From: Terriglobia bacterium | GTDB lineage: Bacteria > Acidobacteriota > Terriglobia > Acidiferrales > UBA7541 | Length of the DNA: 64,000 bases | Assembly (NCBI GenBank): GCA_020073485.1 | Contig: JAIQFB010000010.1 | Span: forward strand, 62,001-126,000 | Direction: 5' to 3' | Made by a program: the position numbers and the translations under genes | The notes under the pieces: model-generated | What the model saw: only the letters and a program-made list of their open reading frames with translations | Told to the model about the DNA's origin: nothing | Database searches by the model: none | Part shown: in pieces, positions 50,679-57,929 of the stretch | Numbering within the stretch: the first letter of the stretch is position 1 | Layout of the letters: each line of letters starts with the position of its first letter

Positions 50679-50915
50679 ATGGTGATCGCCCCAAAGCTCG
50701 GTATCGTACAGGCCGGCCAAGTAGCCCGGCTTGAGCCGAACGATATTTTGACGCCAAAGCAGCTCGCCAAGCGCCTGCAAGTCCCTGTCTCCTGGGTTTA
50801 CAAGCACACCGACAACAGCCGCAGCAATCGGTTGCCGGTCCTGCGCTGTGACGGATTCTTGCGCTTCTCATGGCCGGACGTGTGCGAATGGCTGCGCTCC
50901 AATACAAAAGCTTGA
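50679..50915 (+). CDS. small HTH protein (excisionase/AlpA-like)
   Basis: 78 residues. LTPKQLAKRLQVPVSWVYKHTDNSRSNRLPVLRCDGFLRFSWPDVCEWL is a HTH_17 excisionase-type fold: helix-turn-helix (AKRLQVPVSWVYKHT), wing (LPVLRCDGFLRF) and final helix (PDVCEWL). It lies 43 bp upstream of the integrase gene on the same strand, the usual place for a recombination directionality factor. It may equally be a regulator. Confidence 0.75.
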   Translation: MVIAPKLGIVQAGQVARLEPNDILTPKQLAKRLQVPVSWVYKHTDNSRSNRLPVLRCDGFLRFSWPDVCEWLRSNTKA

Positions 50916-50957
50916 CAATCTGATATAGGTCTGTATCATAAAGGCAGGAGGAATGAC

Positions 50958-52193
50958 ATGCGAGAGCAAAAAGGATATGTCTTCCACAGATATAATAGCT
51001 GGTTTGTGCGCTATTGGGATAACGTGCTCCAGCCGGACGGCACGGTTAAGCGCGTGCAAGTCTGCAAGAAGCTAGACGTGGAATACGGCGGGGACTACCG
51101 AACGGAAAAGAGCGTGCGGCCATTTGTGGCGCAGATTCTAGCGCCCCTTAACAGCGGGTTGCTTAATCCGCAGAGCACGATGCTGGTATCTGAGTTCGTC
51201 GAAAAGATGTACCTGCCCGAATACGTCTATAAGAAACTTCGGCCCGCCACGCACAAGCAATACCGCGACGTGTGGAACTACTACTTAAAGCCGCGCATGG
51301 GCGCATTGACGCTCCGGGGCTTCCGCACGGTCCACGGCGAGCAGATGCTTGCTCAGATCGCGGCGCAATCGAAGCTAGGCCGCAGTTCCCTTCGGCACAT
51401 CAAGGCGTTTCTCTCCGGGGCTTTCAAGCAAGCAAAGAGGCTAGGGATTCTTGACGGCATCAATCCCGTCATGGATGTTTCAATTCCCCGCGTACCAGAG
51501 GCCAAAGAGGACACCTACGCTTACAGTCTCTCGGAAATAAAAACCATGCTCGCGCAACTCGCGGAGCCGGCTCGGACGGTAGTGCTTACTGCCGCGCTCA
51601 CTGGACTCCGCAAGAGCGAGCTTCGGGGCCTCACATGGGAAAACTTCGACGGCAAGGAATTGAGCGTGACGCGAAGCGTCTGGAATAGCACGGTAAGCGA
51701 GCCGAAAACGCGGCGCAGCCGTTCGCCCATCCCGGTAGTCAAGCCCTTGGCGGAAGCGCTCGAAGCGCACAGGCTCCGCGCTGGAATCCTGGCACAGCCG
51801 GGCTTGCCAATCTTTCAGGCGGGCAATGGGCAGCCGTTAAACTTGGACAATCTCGCCCGGCGAGTAATCGCTCCCGCGCTGTCGCGCTGCGTTGTCTGCC
51901 GCGAGCCGGAGGCCGAGCACAAGACCGAAGGGCATCTATTCAAGCGGGACGCAGTGCTCCCCGAGTGGCACGCATGGCACGCCTTCCGGCGAGGCCTGGC
52001 GACAAATCTACATGCGCTCGGGGTTGACGATAAGACGATCCAAGCGATTCTGCGCCACAGCAATGTGGGCTTGACGATGAATGTTTACGTTAAATCGGTG
52101 AGCGAATCGCAAGTAAGCGCAATGGACGCGCTCAGCGAAAAACTGGAAATGTGCAACGTCCGTGCAACGTCAGGCGGGGAGCGGCCAAACTAG
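50958..52193 (+). CDS. tyrosine site-specific integrase
   Basis: 411 residues. The N-terminus has an arm-binding-like beta part (FHRYNSWFVRYWDNVLQPDGTVKRVQVCKKL), a SAM-like core-binding domain at about 75-170, and a catalytic domain with R218 (TGLRKSELRGL), H341 and R344 (HAFRRGLATNL), H367 (ILRHSNVGLT) and the nucleophile Y377 (MNVYVKS). Between the first Arg and the His box there is an unusual cysteine/histidine insertion, CVVCREPEAEHKTEGHLFKRDAVL, with the look of a zinc site. A GGCAGGAGG stretch lies before the ATG. It ends 32 bp before attR, next to the tRNA-Thr it targets. Confidence 0.95.
   Translation: MREQKGYVFHRYNSWFVRYWDNVLQPDGTVKRVQVCKKLDVEYGGDYRTEKSVRPFVAQILAPLNSGLLNPQSTMLVSEFVEKMYLPEYVYKKLRPATHKQYRDVWNYYLKPRMGALTLRGFRTVHGEQMLAQIAAQSKLGRSSLRHIKAFLSGAFKQAKRLGILDGINPVMDVSIPRVPEAKEDTYAYSLSEIKTMLAQLAEPARTVVLTAALTGLRKSELRGLTWENFDGKELSVTRSVWNSTVSEPKTRRSRSPIPVVKPLAEALEAHRLRAGILAQPGLPIFQAGNGQPLNLDNLARRVIAPALSRCVVCREPEAEHKTEGHLFKRDAVLPEWHAWHAFRRGLATNLHALGVDDKTIQAILRHSNVGLTMNVYVKSVSESQVSAMDALSEKLEMCNVRATSGGERPN
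52152..52169 (+). promoter_or_regulatory. candidate integrase arm site (right)
   Basis: Direct TGCAACG copies at 52152-52158 and 52163-52169, 11 bp apart, inside the last codons of the integrase gene and 57-74 bp from the attR core. They match the doublet at 38046-38064 near attL in sequence, orientation and spacing. Confidence 0.4.
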
Positions 52194-52225
52194 AATGTGC
52201 AGCATATTGCAAGCAAAAGGGATGT

Positions 52226-52301
52226 TGGAGCCGAGGCCCGGACTTGAACCGGGGACCTGTCGATTACGAATCGACTGCTCTACCAACTGAGCTACCTCGG
52301 C
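52226..52301 (-). tRNA. tRNA-Thr (anticodon CGT)
   Basis: 76 nucleotides with the full cloverleaf: acceptor GCCGAGG/CCTCGGC, D arm GCTC/GAGC, anticodon stem GTCGA/TCGAC around loop TTCGTAA, T arm CCCGG/CCGGG around TTCAAGT, discriminator T and an encoded CCA. The anticodon is CGT, so it reads the threonine codon ACG. Nucleotides 31-76 are the attR copy of the element's 46-bp repeat, so the intact gene was rebuilt by element DNA on integration. Confidence 0.97.
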
Positions 52302-52374
52302 TTCGCGTAAATCACTGTAGCATCGGGCGGAAAAAACTGTCAAACACCGGGTTGGGACGACGTGCGAGAAGCGG

Positions 52375-52566
52375 CTACCGGGAAAAGGGATACATGAGCC
52401 AGCCGATGCCGACGGCCACCAGCAAGAAGGCAAGAAAAGCCCAGGCGATATACTTCACGCGCTCGAGCGCGCCGCGCTTGGAGAGAAACGCGAACGTCAC
52501 CGATACGGTGAGAGCGAAGAAAACCAGCGCGTCAAAATGAGTGAAATTGCCGAACAGAGAGCTCAA
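52375..52566 (-). CDS. small two-helix membrane protein
   Basis: 63 residues with two membrane helices (FDALVFFALTVSVTFAFLS and YIAWAFLAFLLVAVGIGWLMYPF). The start is TTG at 52564-52566, with GGAGGA about 8 bases upstream, and directly follows the stop codon of the upstream gene, so the pair is coupled. No family is recognised with certainty. It is the first chromosomal gene right of the integrated element. Confidence 0.65.
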   Translation of the reverse strand: MSSLFGNFTHFDALVFFALTVSVTFAFLSKRGALERVKYIAWAFLAFLLVAVGIGWLMYPFSR

Positions 52567-52989
52567 CTAGGTCCTCCTCCCACGCCCGATTTCGTAGGCT
52601 TCCAGCACCGTAAGGAGATTGATCATGCCGGCGGCCGCAAATATCCGGGTGCCGTAGTCGCCGGTGGCGTGGGCCACGTCCGGCCCGGCCGTCTGAATCA
52701 TGTGCGCCAGGAAATAAAACGCTCCGGTGCCGATATCGGCAAGAAATCCCAGGCGGTCGAACAGGTCTTCCGAACCCGAAGCGAAGACGCCGCCGCGCAT
52801 CACCAAGCCCACGTAGGCAAGCCCGCCGACGCACAAAAAGTAGAAGGCCGCCTTGCTCCACCTGCGCAGCAGCAGGTGCCCGAGGCCCGGAACAGCCCAG
52901 CCCGCCAGTGCGACCACGGCGCCGAGGACCGCGTTGCCGGCAGGGGCATCTTTATGGATCGTTTCGTCGGCCATGGTGTCTTTGGGCAT
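52567..52989 (-). CDS. multi-helix membrane protein, DUF6677-like
   Basis: 140 residues with about four membrane helices: VLGAVVALAGWAVPGLGHLLLRR, AAFYFLCVGGLAYVGLVM, GTGAFYFLAHMIQTAG and TRIFAAAGMINLLTVLEAYEI. The Pro-Gly-x-Gly-H-L turn (VPGLGHLLLRRWSKAAFYF) is the DUF6677/TM2-like signature. Function unknown. The start could be the second Met (52974). It is co-oriented with pepP upstream and the small membrane gene downstream. Confidence 0.7.
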   Translation of the reverse strand: MPKDTMADETIHKDAPAGNAVLGAVVALAGWAVPGLGHLLLRRWSKAAFYFLCVGGLAYVGLVMRGGVFASGSEDLFDRLGFLADIGTGAFYFLAHMIQTAGPDVAHATGDYGTRIFAAAGMINLLTVLEAYEIGRGRRT

Positions 52990-53021
52990 CGCTTGTTCCG
53001 GCTTCCCTTCTTTTTTGGGCT

Positions 53022-54197
53022 TTATGGCAGCAGCGGAATAATCCCGGTTTGCACGGCGCCGGTAACTTCCGCGCGGCCCTCGGCCACGTAGACATCCACT
53101 TCGCTGCGAATGCCGAACTCGGGGAGATAAATTCCAGGTTCGACCGAAAAACAGGTGCGCGGAATGACGCGGCGGATGTCGCGCGTCTCCAGGCCGTCCA
53201 TATTCGCGCCCGTGCCGTGCACTTCCTGGCCGATGTTATGCCCGGTACGGTGCACGAACTTGTCCGCGTATCCGGCCTTGCGGATTACCTCGCGCGCTGC
53301 GCGGTCCACCTGCCAGCCTTCGATGGCGCGCCCCGCTTTCACGTTTTTCAGAACGAAATCGACGGCCGCGTCGCGGGCGTCGCGCACGATCGTGAAAATT
53401 TTTGCATATTTTGCGGGAACTTTCGCGCCCAGAAATCCGACCCAGGTGATGTCATAGTAGACGCTGCCGGGAGCCAGCGTTTTTCCCCAGACGTCGAGCA
53501 GCAGCAGGTCGCCCTTGCGGACCTGGGCCGAACCTCGCTCCATGGGCTCATAATGCGGATCGCCCGAATGCGGACCGACGGCGACGATCGGTGCGGAGTC
53601 GGAAACCACGCCGCTGGCGCGGAATTGCCCGAGCATCCATTGCTGCAGGTCGTACTCGGTGAACGATTGTCCGGAGCTGACGCGCCGCGCGGCTTCGGCA
53701 AACGTCGCCGCGGTAATCTTGTCGATCGTCAGGCCCGCCTCCCGATGCGTTTGCAACTGCTCGGGCGTCCAGACCGCCTCGAACTGCTGCACCAGATCCG
53801 CCGAGCTCACTACCGTGCAGCCCTGAGCGCGGATCAGTTCCACGGTCCCAGCGTCCACCAGCGAAATGTAGGGAATCTGGTTCTTGGGCGAGTACTGCAT
53901 GGCCACTTTCTTCGCGCGGCCGATGAGTTTTTTCAGATTTTTTTCCAGCTCGCCGGTGGCGGCGTAGACCAGCTTTTCGCCGGGGAGCGAATCAAGCGCT
54001 CCTGCTTCGATGCGGTGCACCAGCTTTCGCGGCGCGCCCTTCGCCGGGATCATATAAAACCAGCGGCGCTTGGCCATGGCGTGATCCAGGCCCAGCACGC
54101 GGTAGGCGATGGGATCGCGGTGCAGAATGTCGTAGAACAGCCAGGCGTCGATCTTCTGTTCGGAGAGGGCGCTCTGAATGGCTGCGATGTCAGGCAT
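53022..54197 (-). CDS. Xaa-Pro aminopeptidase (M24 family)
   Basis: 391 residues. The N-terminal creatinase-like domain (about 1-150) carries MPDIAAIQSALSEQKIDAWLFYD and RKLVHRIEAGALDSLPGEK. The C-terminal pita-bread domain binds two metals: Asp in DLLLLDVWGKTL, Asp in YYDITWVGFLG, His in VHRTGHNIGQEVHGTG, and Glu in FSVEPGIYLPEFGIRSEVDV. It removes N-terminal residues before proline, in the cytoplasm. The ATG at 54195-54197 is used; the frame is open 51 bases upstream but that part reads as non-coding. It ends the yggS-yggU-pepP group on the minus strand. Confidence 0.9.
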   Translation of the reverse strand: MPDIAAIQSALSEQKIDAWLFYDILHRDPIAYRVLGLDHAMAKRRWFYMIPAKGAPRKLVHRIEAGALDSLPGEKLVYAATGELEKNLKKLIGRAKKVAMQYSPKNQIPYISLVDAGTVELIRAQGCTVVSSADLVQQFEAVWTPEQLQTHREAGLTIDKITAATFAEAARRVSSGQSFTEYDLQQWMLGQFRASGVVSDSAPIVAVGPHSGDPHYEPMERGSAQVRKGDLLLLDVWGKTLAPGSVYYDITWVGFLGAKVPAKYAKIFTIVRDARDAAVDFVLKNVKAGRAIEGWQVDRAAREVIRKAGYADKFVHRTGHNIGQEVHGTGANMDGLETRDIRRVIPRTCFSVEPGIYLPEFGIRSEVDVYVAEGRAEVTGAVQTGIIPLLP

Positions 54198-54240
54198 AGG
54201 TGGATTGCTCAGGGAATGCAGCCGCTCGGCACAACGGAAA

Positions 54241-54522
54241 CTAATCAAGCAGCGACCGGATCATTTCCGGGGTCACGCCGCGAATTTCCACGCGTTTGGT
54301 GCGGCTGTGTTCGCCTGAGGCGATTCTAACAGCCGCCAGTGGCACTTTCAAACGCGATGCCAGCAACTTGCGCAGGGCTTCGTTGGCGCGGTCATCGATG
54401 GGCGGCGCGGTCAGGCGGATTTTCAGGCCATCCTGGTATTCGCCGGCGATTTCGTCGCAGCTGGCCCGCGGCTGCACGCGGACTGAGAAAGTTATGGCGC
54501 CGTTTTTTTCGGTGACTTGCAC
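54241..54522 (-). CDS. YggU family protein (DUF167)
   Basis: 93 residues, GTG start. FSVRVQPRASCDEIAGEYQDGLKIRLTAPPIDDRANEALRKLLASRLKVPLAAVRIASGEHSRTKRVEIRG contains the family signature: V-x-P-x-A-x2-x-I-G, then LTAPPxDGxAN with Asp here, and GxxSRxK. The fold is small alpha/beta, cytoplasmic, of unclear function, often near yggS and yggT. Two bases separate it from yggS. A 43-base gap follows before pepP. Confidence 0.88.
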   Translation of the reverse strand: MQVTEKNGAITFSVRVQPRASCDEIAGEYQDGLKIRLTAPPIDDRANEALRKLLASRLKVPLAAVRIASGEHSRTKRVEIRGVTPEMIRSLLD

Positions 54523-54524
54523 GG

Positions 54525-55307
54525 CTAAACTTTTCCCCGCTCGCCGAAAAGAGCGGTACCCACGCGGATTTCGGTCGCGCCCTCCTCGATGGCCACCTCG
54601 AAATCGTGTGACATTCCCATGGAGAGGACCGGGAGGAGATTGTTCCCTGCTTCCGCCCGGATCGCGTCGCGCAACTCCCGCAGGCGGCGGAAATAAGGGC
54701 GCGCCTTTTCAGCGTCGTCGAAATAGGGCGGCACACCCATCAGGCCGTGCAATTCCAGATGAGGAAACCGCAGCACGGCTTTCACCAGAGGCGCCAAATC
54801 CTCGCCGCTCACTCCGGATTTTGTTTCCCCGGGATCGAGCTTCACTTCGATCAGCACGCGCAGCCGCGCGGTCTTGCTTCGTTCGATTCCCTTTTCTCTT
54901 TCTCTGCTTTTCTCTATGTCCTCTGTGATTTCCGAGCCCTCTGTGTTGAAATCTTTCCTTGCCCGGTCGAGTCTTTCCGCGAGATCGGCGCTGTCCAGGG
55001 AATCGATGGTGTCAAACAGCCGCACCGCCTTCGCCGCCTTGTTGCTTTGCACGTGCCCTATCATGTGCCAGACCGCATCGAGGCCGGAAAGGTGGGCGCG
55101 CTTGGCCTCCCATTCCTGCACGCGATTTTCGCCGAAATGGCGCACGCCCACGTGGTAGAGGTTCCGGATTTGAGCGGCGGAATGCGTCTTTGAGACGGCG
55201 ATGAGTGTTATCTCCTCCGCGCCACGCCCCGCTCGCGAGGCCGCATGGTCGATGCGCTCGCGCACGCGCGACAAATTGTCCGTGACTTCGCTCGACTCGC
55301 TGCTCAT
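54525..55307 (-). CDS. PLP homeostasis protein YggS/PROSC with in-frame repeat insertion
   Basis: 260 residues. The PLP-binding TIM-barrel is recognisable: LIAVSKTHSAAQIRNLYHVG with Lys40, HFGENRVQEWEAK, WHMIGHVQSNKAAKAV, LIEVKLDPGETKSGV, ELHGLMGVPPY, LSMGMSHDFEVAIEEGATEIRVGTALFG. It buffers pyridoxal 5'-phosphate in the cytoplasm. The protein is about 28 residues longer than usual: residues about 118-146 (DFNTEGSEITEDIEKSREREK and a little more) interrupt the barrel before VLIEVKLD, and their DNA is a copy of an intergenic repeat also at 13291-13340. Confidence 0.93.
   Translation of the reverse strand: MSSESSEVTDNLSRVRERIDHAASRAGRGAEEITLIAVSKTHSAAQIRNLYHVGVRHFGENRVQEWEAKRAHLSGLDAVWHMIGHVQSNKAAKAVRLFDTIDSLDSADLAERLDRARKDFNTEGSEITEDIEKSREREKGIERSKTARLRVLIEVKLDPGETKSGVSGEDLAPLVKAVLRFPHLELHGLMGVPPYFDDAEKARPYFRRLRELRDAIRAEAGNNLLPVLSMGMSHDFEVAIEEGATEIRVGTALFGERGKV
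54891..54953 (-). repeat. CACAGAGG-type repeat inside yggS
   Basis: On the minus strand the DNA reads GATTTCAACACAGAGGGC, TCGGAAATCACAGAGGAC and ATAGAGAAAAGCAGAGAAAG in succession. The CACAGAGG units and the order AACAC-AGAGG-CACAGAGGACA-AGAGAAA match the intergenic repeat at 13291-13340. It is 63 bp, i.e. 21 codons (D119-K139), and keeps the frame. Confidence 0.8.
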
Positions 55308-55383
55308 CGCGCAAATTCTAGCATGCGCTTCCTTAAATCTTTTCCCCCATTCGGCACCACCTAGTTTGGAGCCGCTGGTTTTT

Positions 55384-55419
55384 GTAGGACAGGCATCGGC
55401 CTCGGCGGACCTGCCCTAC
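55384..55419. repeat. palindromic repeat (GTAGGACAGG type)
   Basis: GTAGGACAGG and CCTGCCCTAC pair at 9 of 10 positions around a 16-base loop. It is a short member of the GTAGC-RCAGGC family and sits between the divergent yggS and tmk genes. Confidence 0.6.
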
Positions 55420-55468
55420 TGCTTCCTTGCGGCAATCGGGGGAGCACGTTAGACTTGCCCTTCAAATC

Positions 55469-56161
55469 ATGACGCCACGCGGAAAATTAATCGCCTTGGA
55501 AGGAATTGACGGCTCGGGAAAACGCACGCAGCTCGATTTGCTGGCGCGTGCGCTGGAACAGCGCGGTTACCGGGTTCTGCAAGTCAGTTTCCCACGCTAC
55601 GAATCGTTTTTCGGCAAACTGGTGGCCCGTTTTCTGAACGGCGAATTCGGTTCGGTCGGCCAGGTCGATCCGCATCTTTCCGCGCTGCTCTATGCCGGGG
55701 ATCGCCTGGAGGCGAAGCCCGAACTGGAATCGGCGCTGGCCGCCGGGAAGATCGTCCTGGCCGACAGGTACATTGGGTCGAATCTCGCGCACCAGAGCGA
55801 ACGTGTGCTCGCCGAGAAGCGCGATGAGTTCATCGAATGGCTGAAACATCTGGAATACAAACTTTATGGGTTACCGGTGGAAGACCTGGTGATCTACTTG
55901 CGCGTTCCCGTGGCCGAGGCGCACCGCCTGGTGGGTTTGAAGAGCGCGCGGGCGTATACGACGCGCCAGCGCGATATTCTGGAAGCGGACATTGCGCATC
56001 TGGAACAGACGGCGAACACGTACGAAAAATTGGCAACGGAATCCAACTGGATGCGGATCGACTGTACCGACACGCATTCCGGCGAACTGCATTCGCCCGA
56101 GGAGATTCACCAAGCCGTGCTTGGCGCGGTGGAATCGCGCGCTCTTTCGCAAGGATTATAG
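55469..56161 (+). CDS. tmk: thymidylate kinase
   Basis: 230 residues. LIALEGIDGSGKRTQLDLLARALEQRG is the P-loop (EGIDGSGKRT, residues 11-20), where the usual Ser is replaced by Arg. QVSFPRYESFFGKLVARFLNGEFG and ALLYAGDRLEAKPELESALAAGKIVLADRYIGSNLAHQ follow, with the DRY-type catalytic motif. It phosphorylates dTMP to dTDP in the cytoplasm. The ATG at 55469 is preferred to an in-frame start 42 bases upstream. holB follows 180 bp downstream, the usual tmk-holB pairing, here separated by a palindromic repeat. Confidence 0.93.
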   Translation: MTPRGKLIALEGIDGSGKRTQLDLLARALEQRGYRVLQVSFPRYESFFGKLVARFLNGEFGSVGQVDPHLSALLYAGDRLEAKPELESALAAGKIVLADRYIGSNLAHQSERVLAEKRDEFIEWLKHLEYKLYGLPVEDLVIYLRVPVAEAHRLVGLKSARAYTTRQRDILEADIAHLEQTANTYEKLATESNWMRIDCTDTHSGELHSPEEIHQAVLGAVESRALSQGL

Positions 56162-56185
56162 GTTGCGGAAGCGCGGGTTCACTTT

Positions 56186-56286
56186 GTCATTCCGCGTCCC
56201 GGAGGGGGCCGGGACGAACTGCGTGAGGAATCTCTCCAGGGTTTGGCGCCAAAAAAAGAGGCATTCCTCACTTCGTTCGGAATGAC
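56186..56286. repeat. GTCATTCCG...GGAATGAC inverted repeat element
   Basis: Opens GTCATTCCGCGTCCC and ends TTCGTTCGGAATGAC, with GTGAGGAATCTCTCC in the left half and GGCATTCCTCAC in the right. Same family as 4386-4483. It lies between tmk and holB. Confidence 0.7.
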
Positions 56287-56341
56287 GGGTCTCTTCTATT
56301 GATAGGCAAGTTCGTTCGGTTCGTGACACGGGGCATCGTTT

Positions 56342-57472
56342 ATGGGCTTTTCTGAATTTCTGGGCAATGGGCGCGTCGTGACCGCGCTGCGGGGCATGCT
56401 TTCGGCTGAGCGTGTGCCGCATGCCATGCTGTTCTCCGGGCCCCGCGGGGTCGGCAAGTTCACGCTGGCGCGCATGTTCGCGCAAGCGGCGAATTGCGAG
56501 CGGCTCAAGGACGACTTTTGCGGCGAGTGCGACTCCTGCCGCCGCATCGCGCTGCTGGCCGACGTGCAGCCGCTCGTCGAGCAGGGACTGGCGCAGCGCG
56601 GCGAACGCCCGGACAATTCCACCGTCGAGCGCATACCGCTGCTGATCCAAACGCACCCGGACGTCTGGGCCGTGGTGCCCGATCCGGTGCGCGCGAAGGA
56701 TCCAGTCGCGCGGCCGATGTTGCGCATGGGCCAATTGCGCGCCGTGCAGCGCGCCGCCTATTTCAAGCCGAAGGGACGCCGGCGCGTGTTCATTCTGGAC
56801 GGGGCGGAAACCATGCGCTGGGATCTGTCCGGAATTTTCCTGAAAATTCTCGAGGAGCCGCCCGAATCGGCGACGCTGATCCTGCTGGCTCCCAATCCGT
56901 TCCTGCTGCAGTCGACCATTCGCTCGCGGTGCCTGCAATTTTCGCTGGCGGCGCTCACCTCCGAAGAGGTGGAAGAAATCCTGCGCACGCGCACGCAGCT
57001 GAATGCGGAGGACCGCAAACTGGCGGCGCAATATTCCGAAGGCTGCCCGGGCACGGCCTTGGAATTGGATGTCGCGGCCGTGGCGGCGCTGCATCGCGGC
57101 GCGCTCACGGTGCTGGAACGCGCGGTGGAGCTGCGCGGGATTTCGCATCTATTTGCGAGCACTTCGGCGCTGGCCAAGAGCCAGGAAATCGCGTTTGAAA
57201 ATGTTCTCGAAGTGTTCTATAGTTTGCTCACGGACCTGCTTGATCTGTCCAGTTCTTCCTCGAAGAAGACGTTGCGAAATCCAGCGTTACGCCGGGAGCT
57301 CGAAACCTTGAGCAAGAAAGTAGATGTGGCCTGGATCACCAAAGCCGTCGAAGGCTTTGACGTGCTCCATTCCCGGATGAGGCGCAACATCAACCGATCG
57401 CTAGGATTGGACGCCGTGGCAATTTCCCTGGCCCGCCCGGCACCAGTTCCAGGAAATTCCGATTTGCGGTAA
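56342..57472 (+). CDS. holB: DNA polymerase III delta' subunit
   Basis: 376 residues. FSEFLGNGRVVTALRGMLSAERVPHAMLFSGPRGVGKFTLARMFAQAANC opens the clamp-loader ATPase fold, with P-loop GPRGVGKF (33-40). Zinc ligands are C52, C60, C63 and C66 (NCERLKDDFCGECDSCRR). VFILDGAETMRWDLSGIFLKILEEPPESATLILLAPNPFLLQSTIRSRC is the signature of delta'. The C-terminal part is the helical collar domain. It is part of the clamp loader that places the sliding clamp on DNA. The usual SRC motif is present (RSRC). Confidence 0.93.
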   Translation: MGFSEFLGNGRVVTALRGMLSAERVPHAMLFSGPRGVGKFTLARMFAQAANCERLKDDFCGECDSCRRIALLADVQPLVEQGLAQRGERPDNSTVERIPLLIQTHPDVWAVVPDPVRAKDPVARPMLRMGQLRAVQRAAYFKPKGRRRVFILDGAETMRWDLSGIFLKILEEPPESATLILLAPNPFLLQSTIRSRCLQFSLAALTSEEVEEILRTRTQLNAEDRKLAAQYSEGCPGTALELDVAAVAALHRGALTVLERAVELRGISHLFASTSALAKSQEIAFENVLEVFYSLLTDLLDLSSSSSKKTLRNPALRRELETLSKKVDVAWITKAVEGFDVLHSRMRRNINRSLGLDAVAISLARPAPVPGNSDLR

Positions 57473-57564
57473 AAAACACGTACCCGTATTCTTTTTTTGT
57501 GCATCATAGGTTGTGAGTCCGATTTTCTTACCAGCAGCTTTCAATCTTAGAAGGAGTTTTCGCC

Positions 57565-57909
57565 GTGAATCGCAAGTTATTTCGCCCTACTCTGACGGAA
57601 ATCAAGGAACCCTCGAACAACTCAACGCGCTCGCATGCTTCCGGGCCCCAGCCGCACAAGAAACCAGCTCCTCCGGAACAGACGCACGCGGAAAATTTTT
57701 ACTGGATCAAGCAGATGCAAGCCCGGACTCCGGTGGTCGTGACTCTCACGGACGGTGAAACCCTGCACGGTACCGTGGAATGGTACGACCGGGATTGCAT
57801 CAAACTGACGCGCTCGGGCAGCCCGAATTTGCTGATTTATAAACAATTCATAAAGTATGTTTATAAGGACGGCGAAGAGGCGGCGATGGGCGGAGTCAAC
57901 GGGCAGTAA
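57565..57909 (+). CDS. hfq: Hfq-type RNA chaperone with N-terminal extension
   Basis: 114 residues from a GTG with AAGGAG 8 bases upstream. After a 43-residue disordered Ser/Pro/His-rich extension comes the Sm fold: NFYWIKQMQARTPVVVTLTDGETLHGTVEWYDRDCIKLTRSGSPNLLIYKQFIKYVYKD. VTLTDGETLHGTVEWYDRDCIKL is Sm1-like and LLIYKQFIKYV is the Sm2 (Y-K-H-x-I in E. coli). It would be a hexameric sRNA/mRNA chaperone. Hfq is usually about 75-100 residues without such an N-terminal tail, so here the tail stands out. It follows holB, not miaA. Confidence 0.8.
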   Translation: MNRKLFRPTLTEIKEPSNNSTRSHASGPQPHKKPAPPEQTHAENFYWIKQMQARTPVVVTLTDGETLHGTVEWYDRDCIKLTRSGSPNLLIYKQFIKYVYKDGEEAAMGGVNGQ

Positions 57910-57929
57910 TACGATTGAAACATTACGGA

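Larger units (their letters stand above)
37913..52271. mobile_element. 14.3-kb integrated element (phage satellite or reduced prophage) in tRNA-Thr
   Basis: The element is bounded by the perfect 46-bp repeat of the tRNA-Thr 3' part, with a tyrosine recombinase adjacent to the intact tRNA. Inside, plus-strand genes handle DNA (primase zinc-ribbon protein, RepA-like ATPase, HTH protein, integrase) and minus-strand genes are packaging or virion-like (scaffold-like, two large internal-type proteins, TerL, possible TerS), with a double-XRE regulator at the divergence point. A RusA-like gene and an HTH gene lie at the left end; a PKD-domain protein is possible cargo. No portal, major capsid, tail or lysis gene is recognisable. 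Codon use is visibly less GC-biased than in the flanks. Confidence 0.9.
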
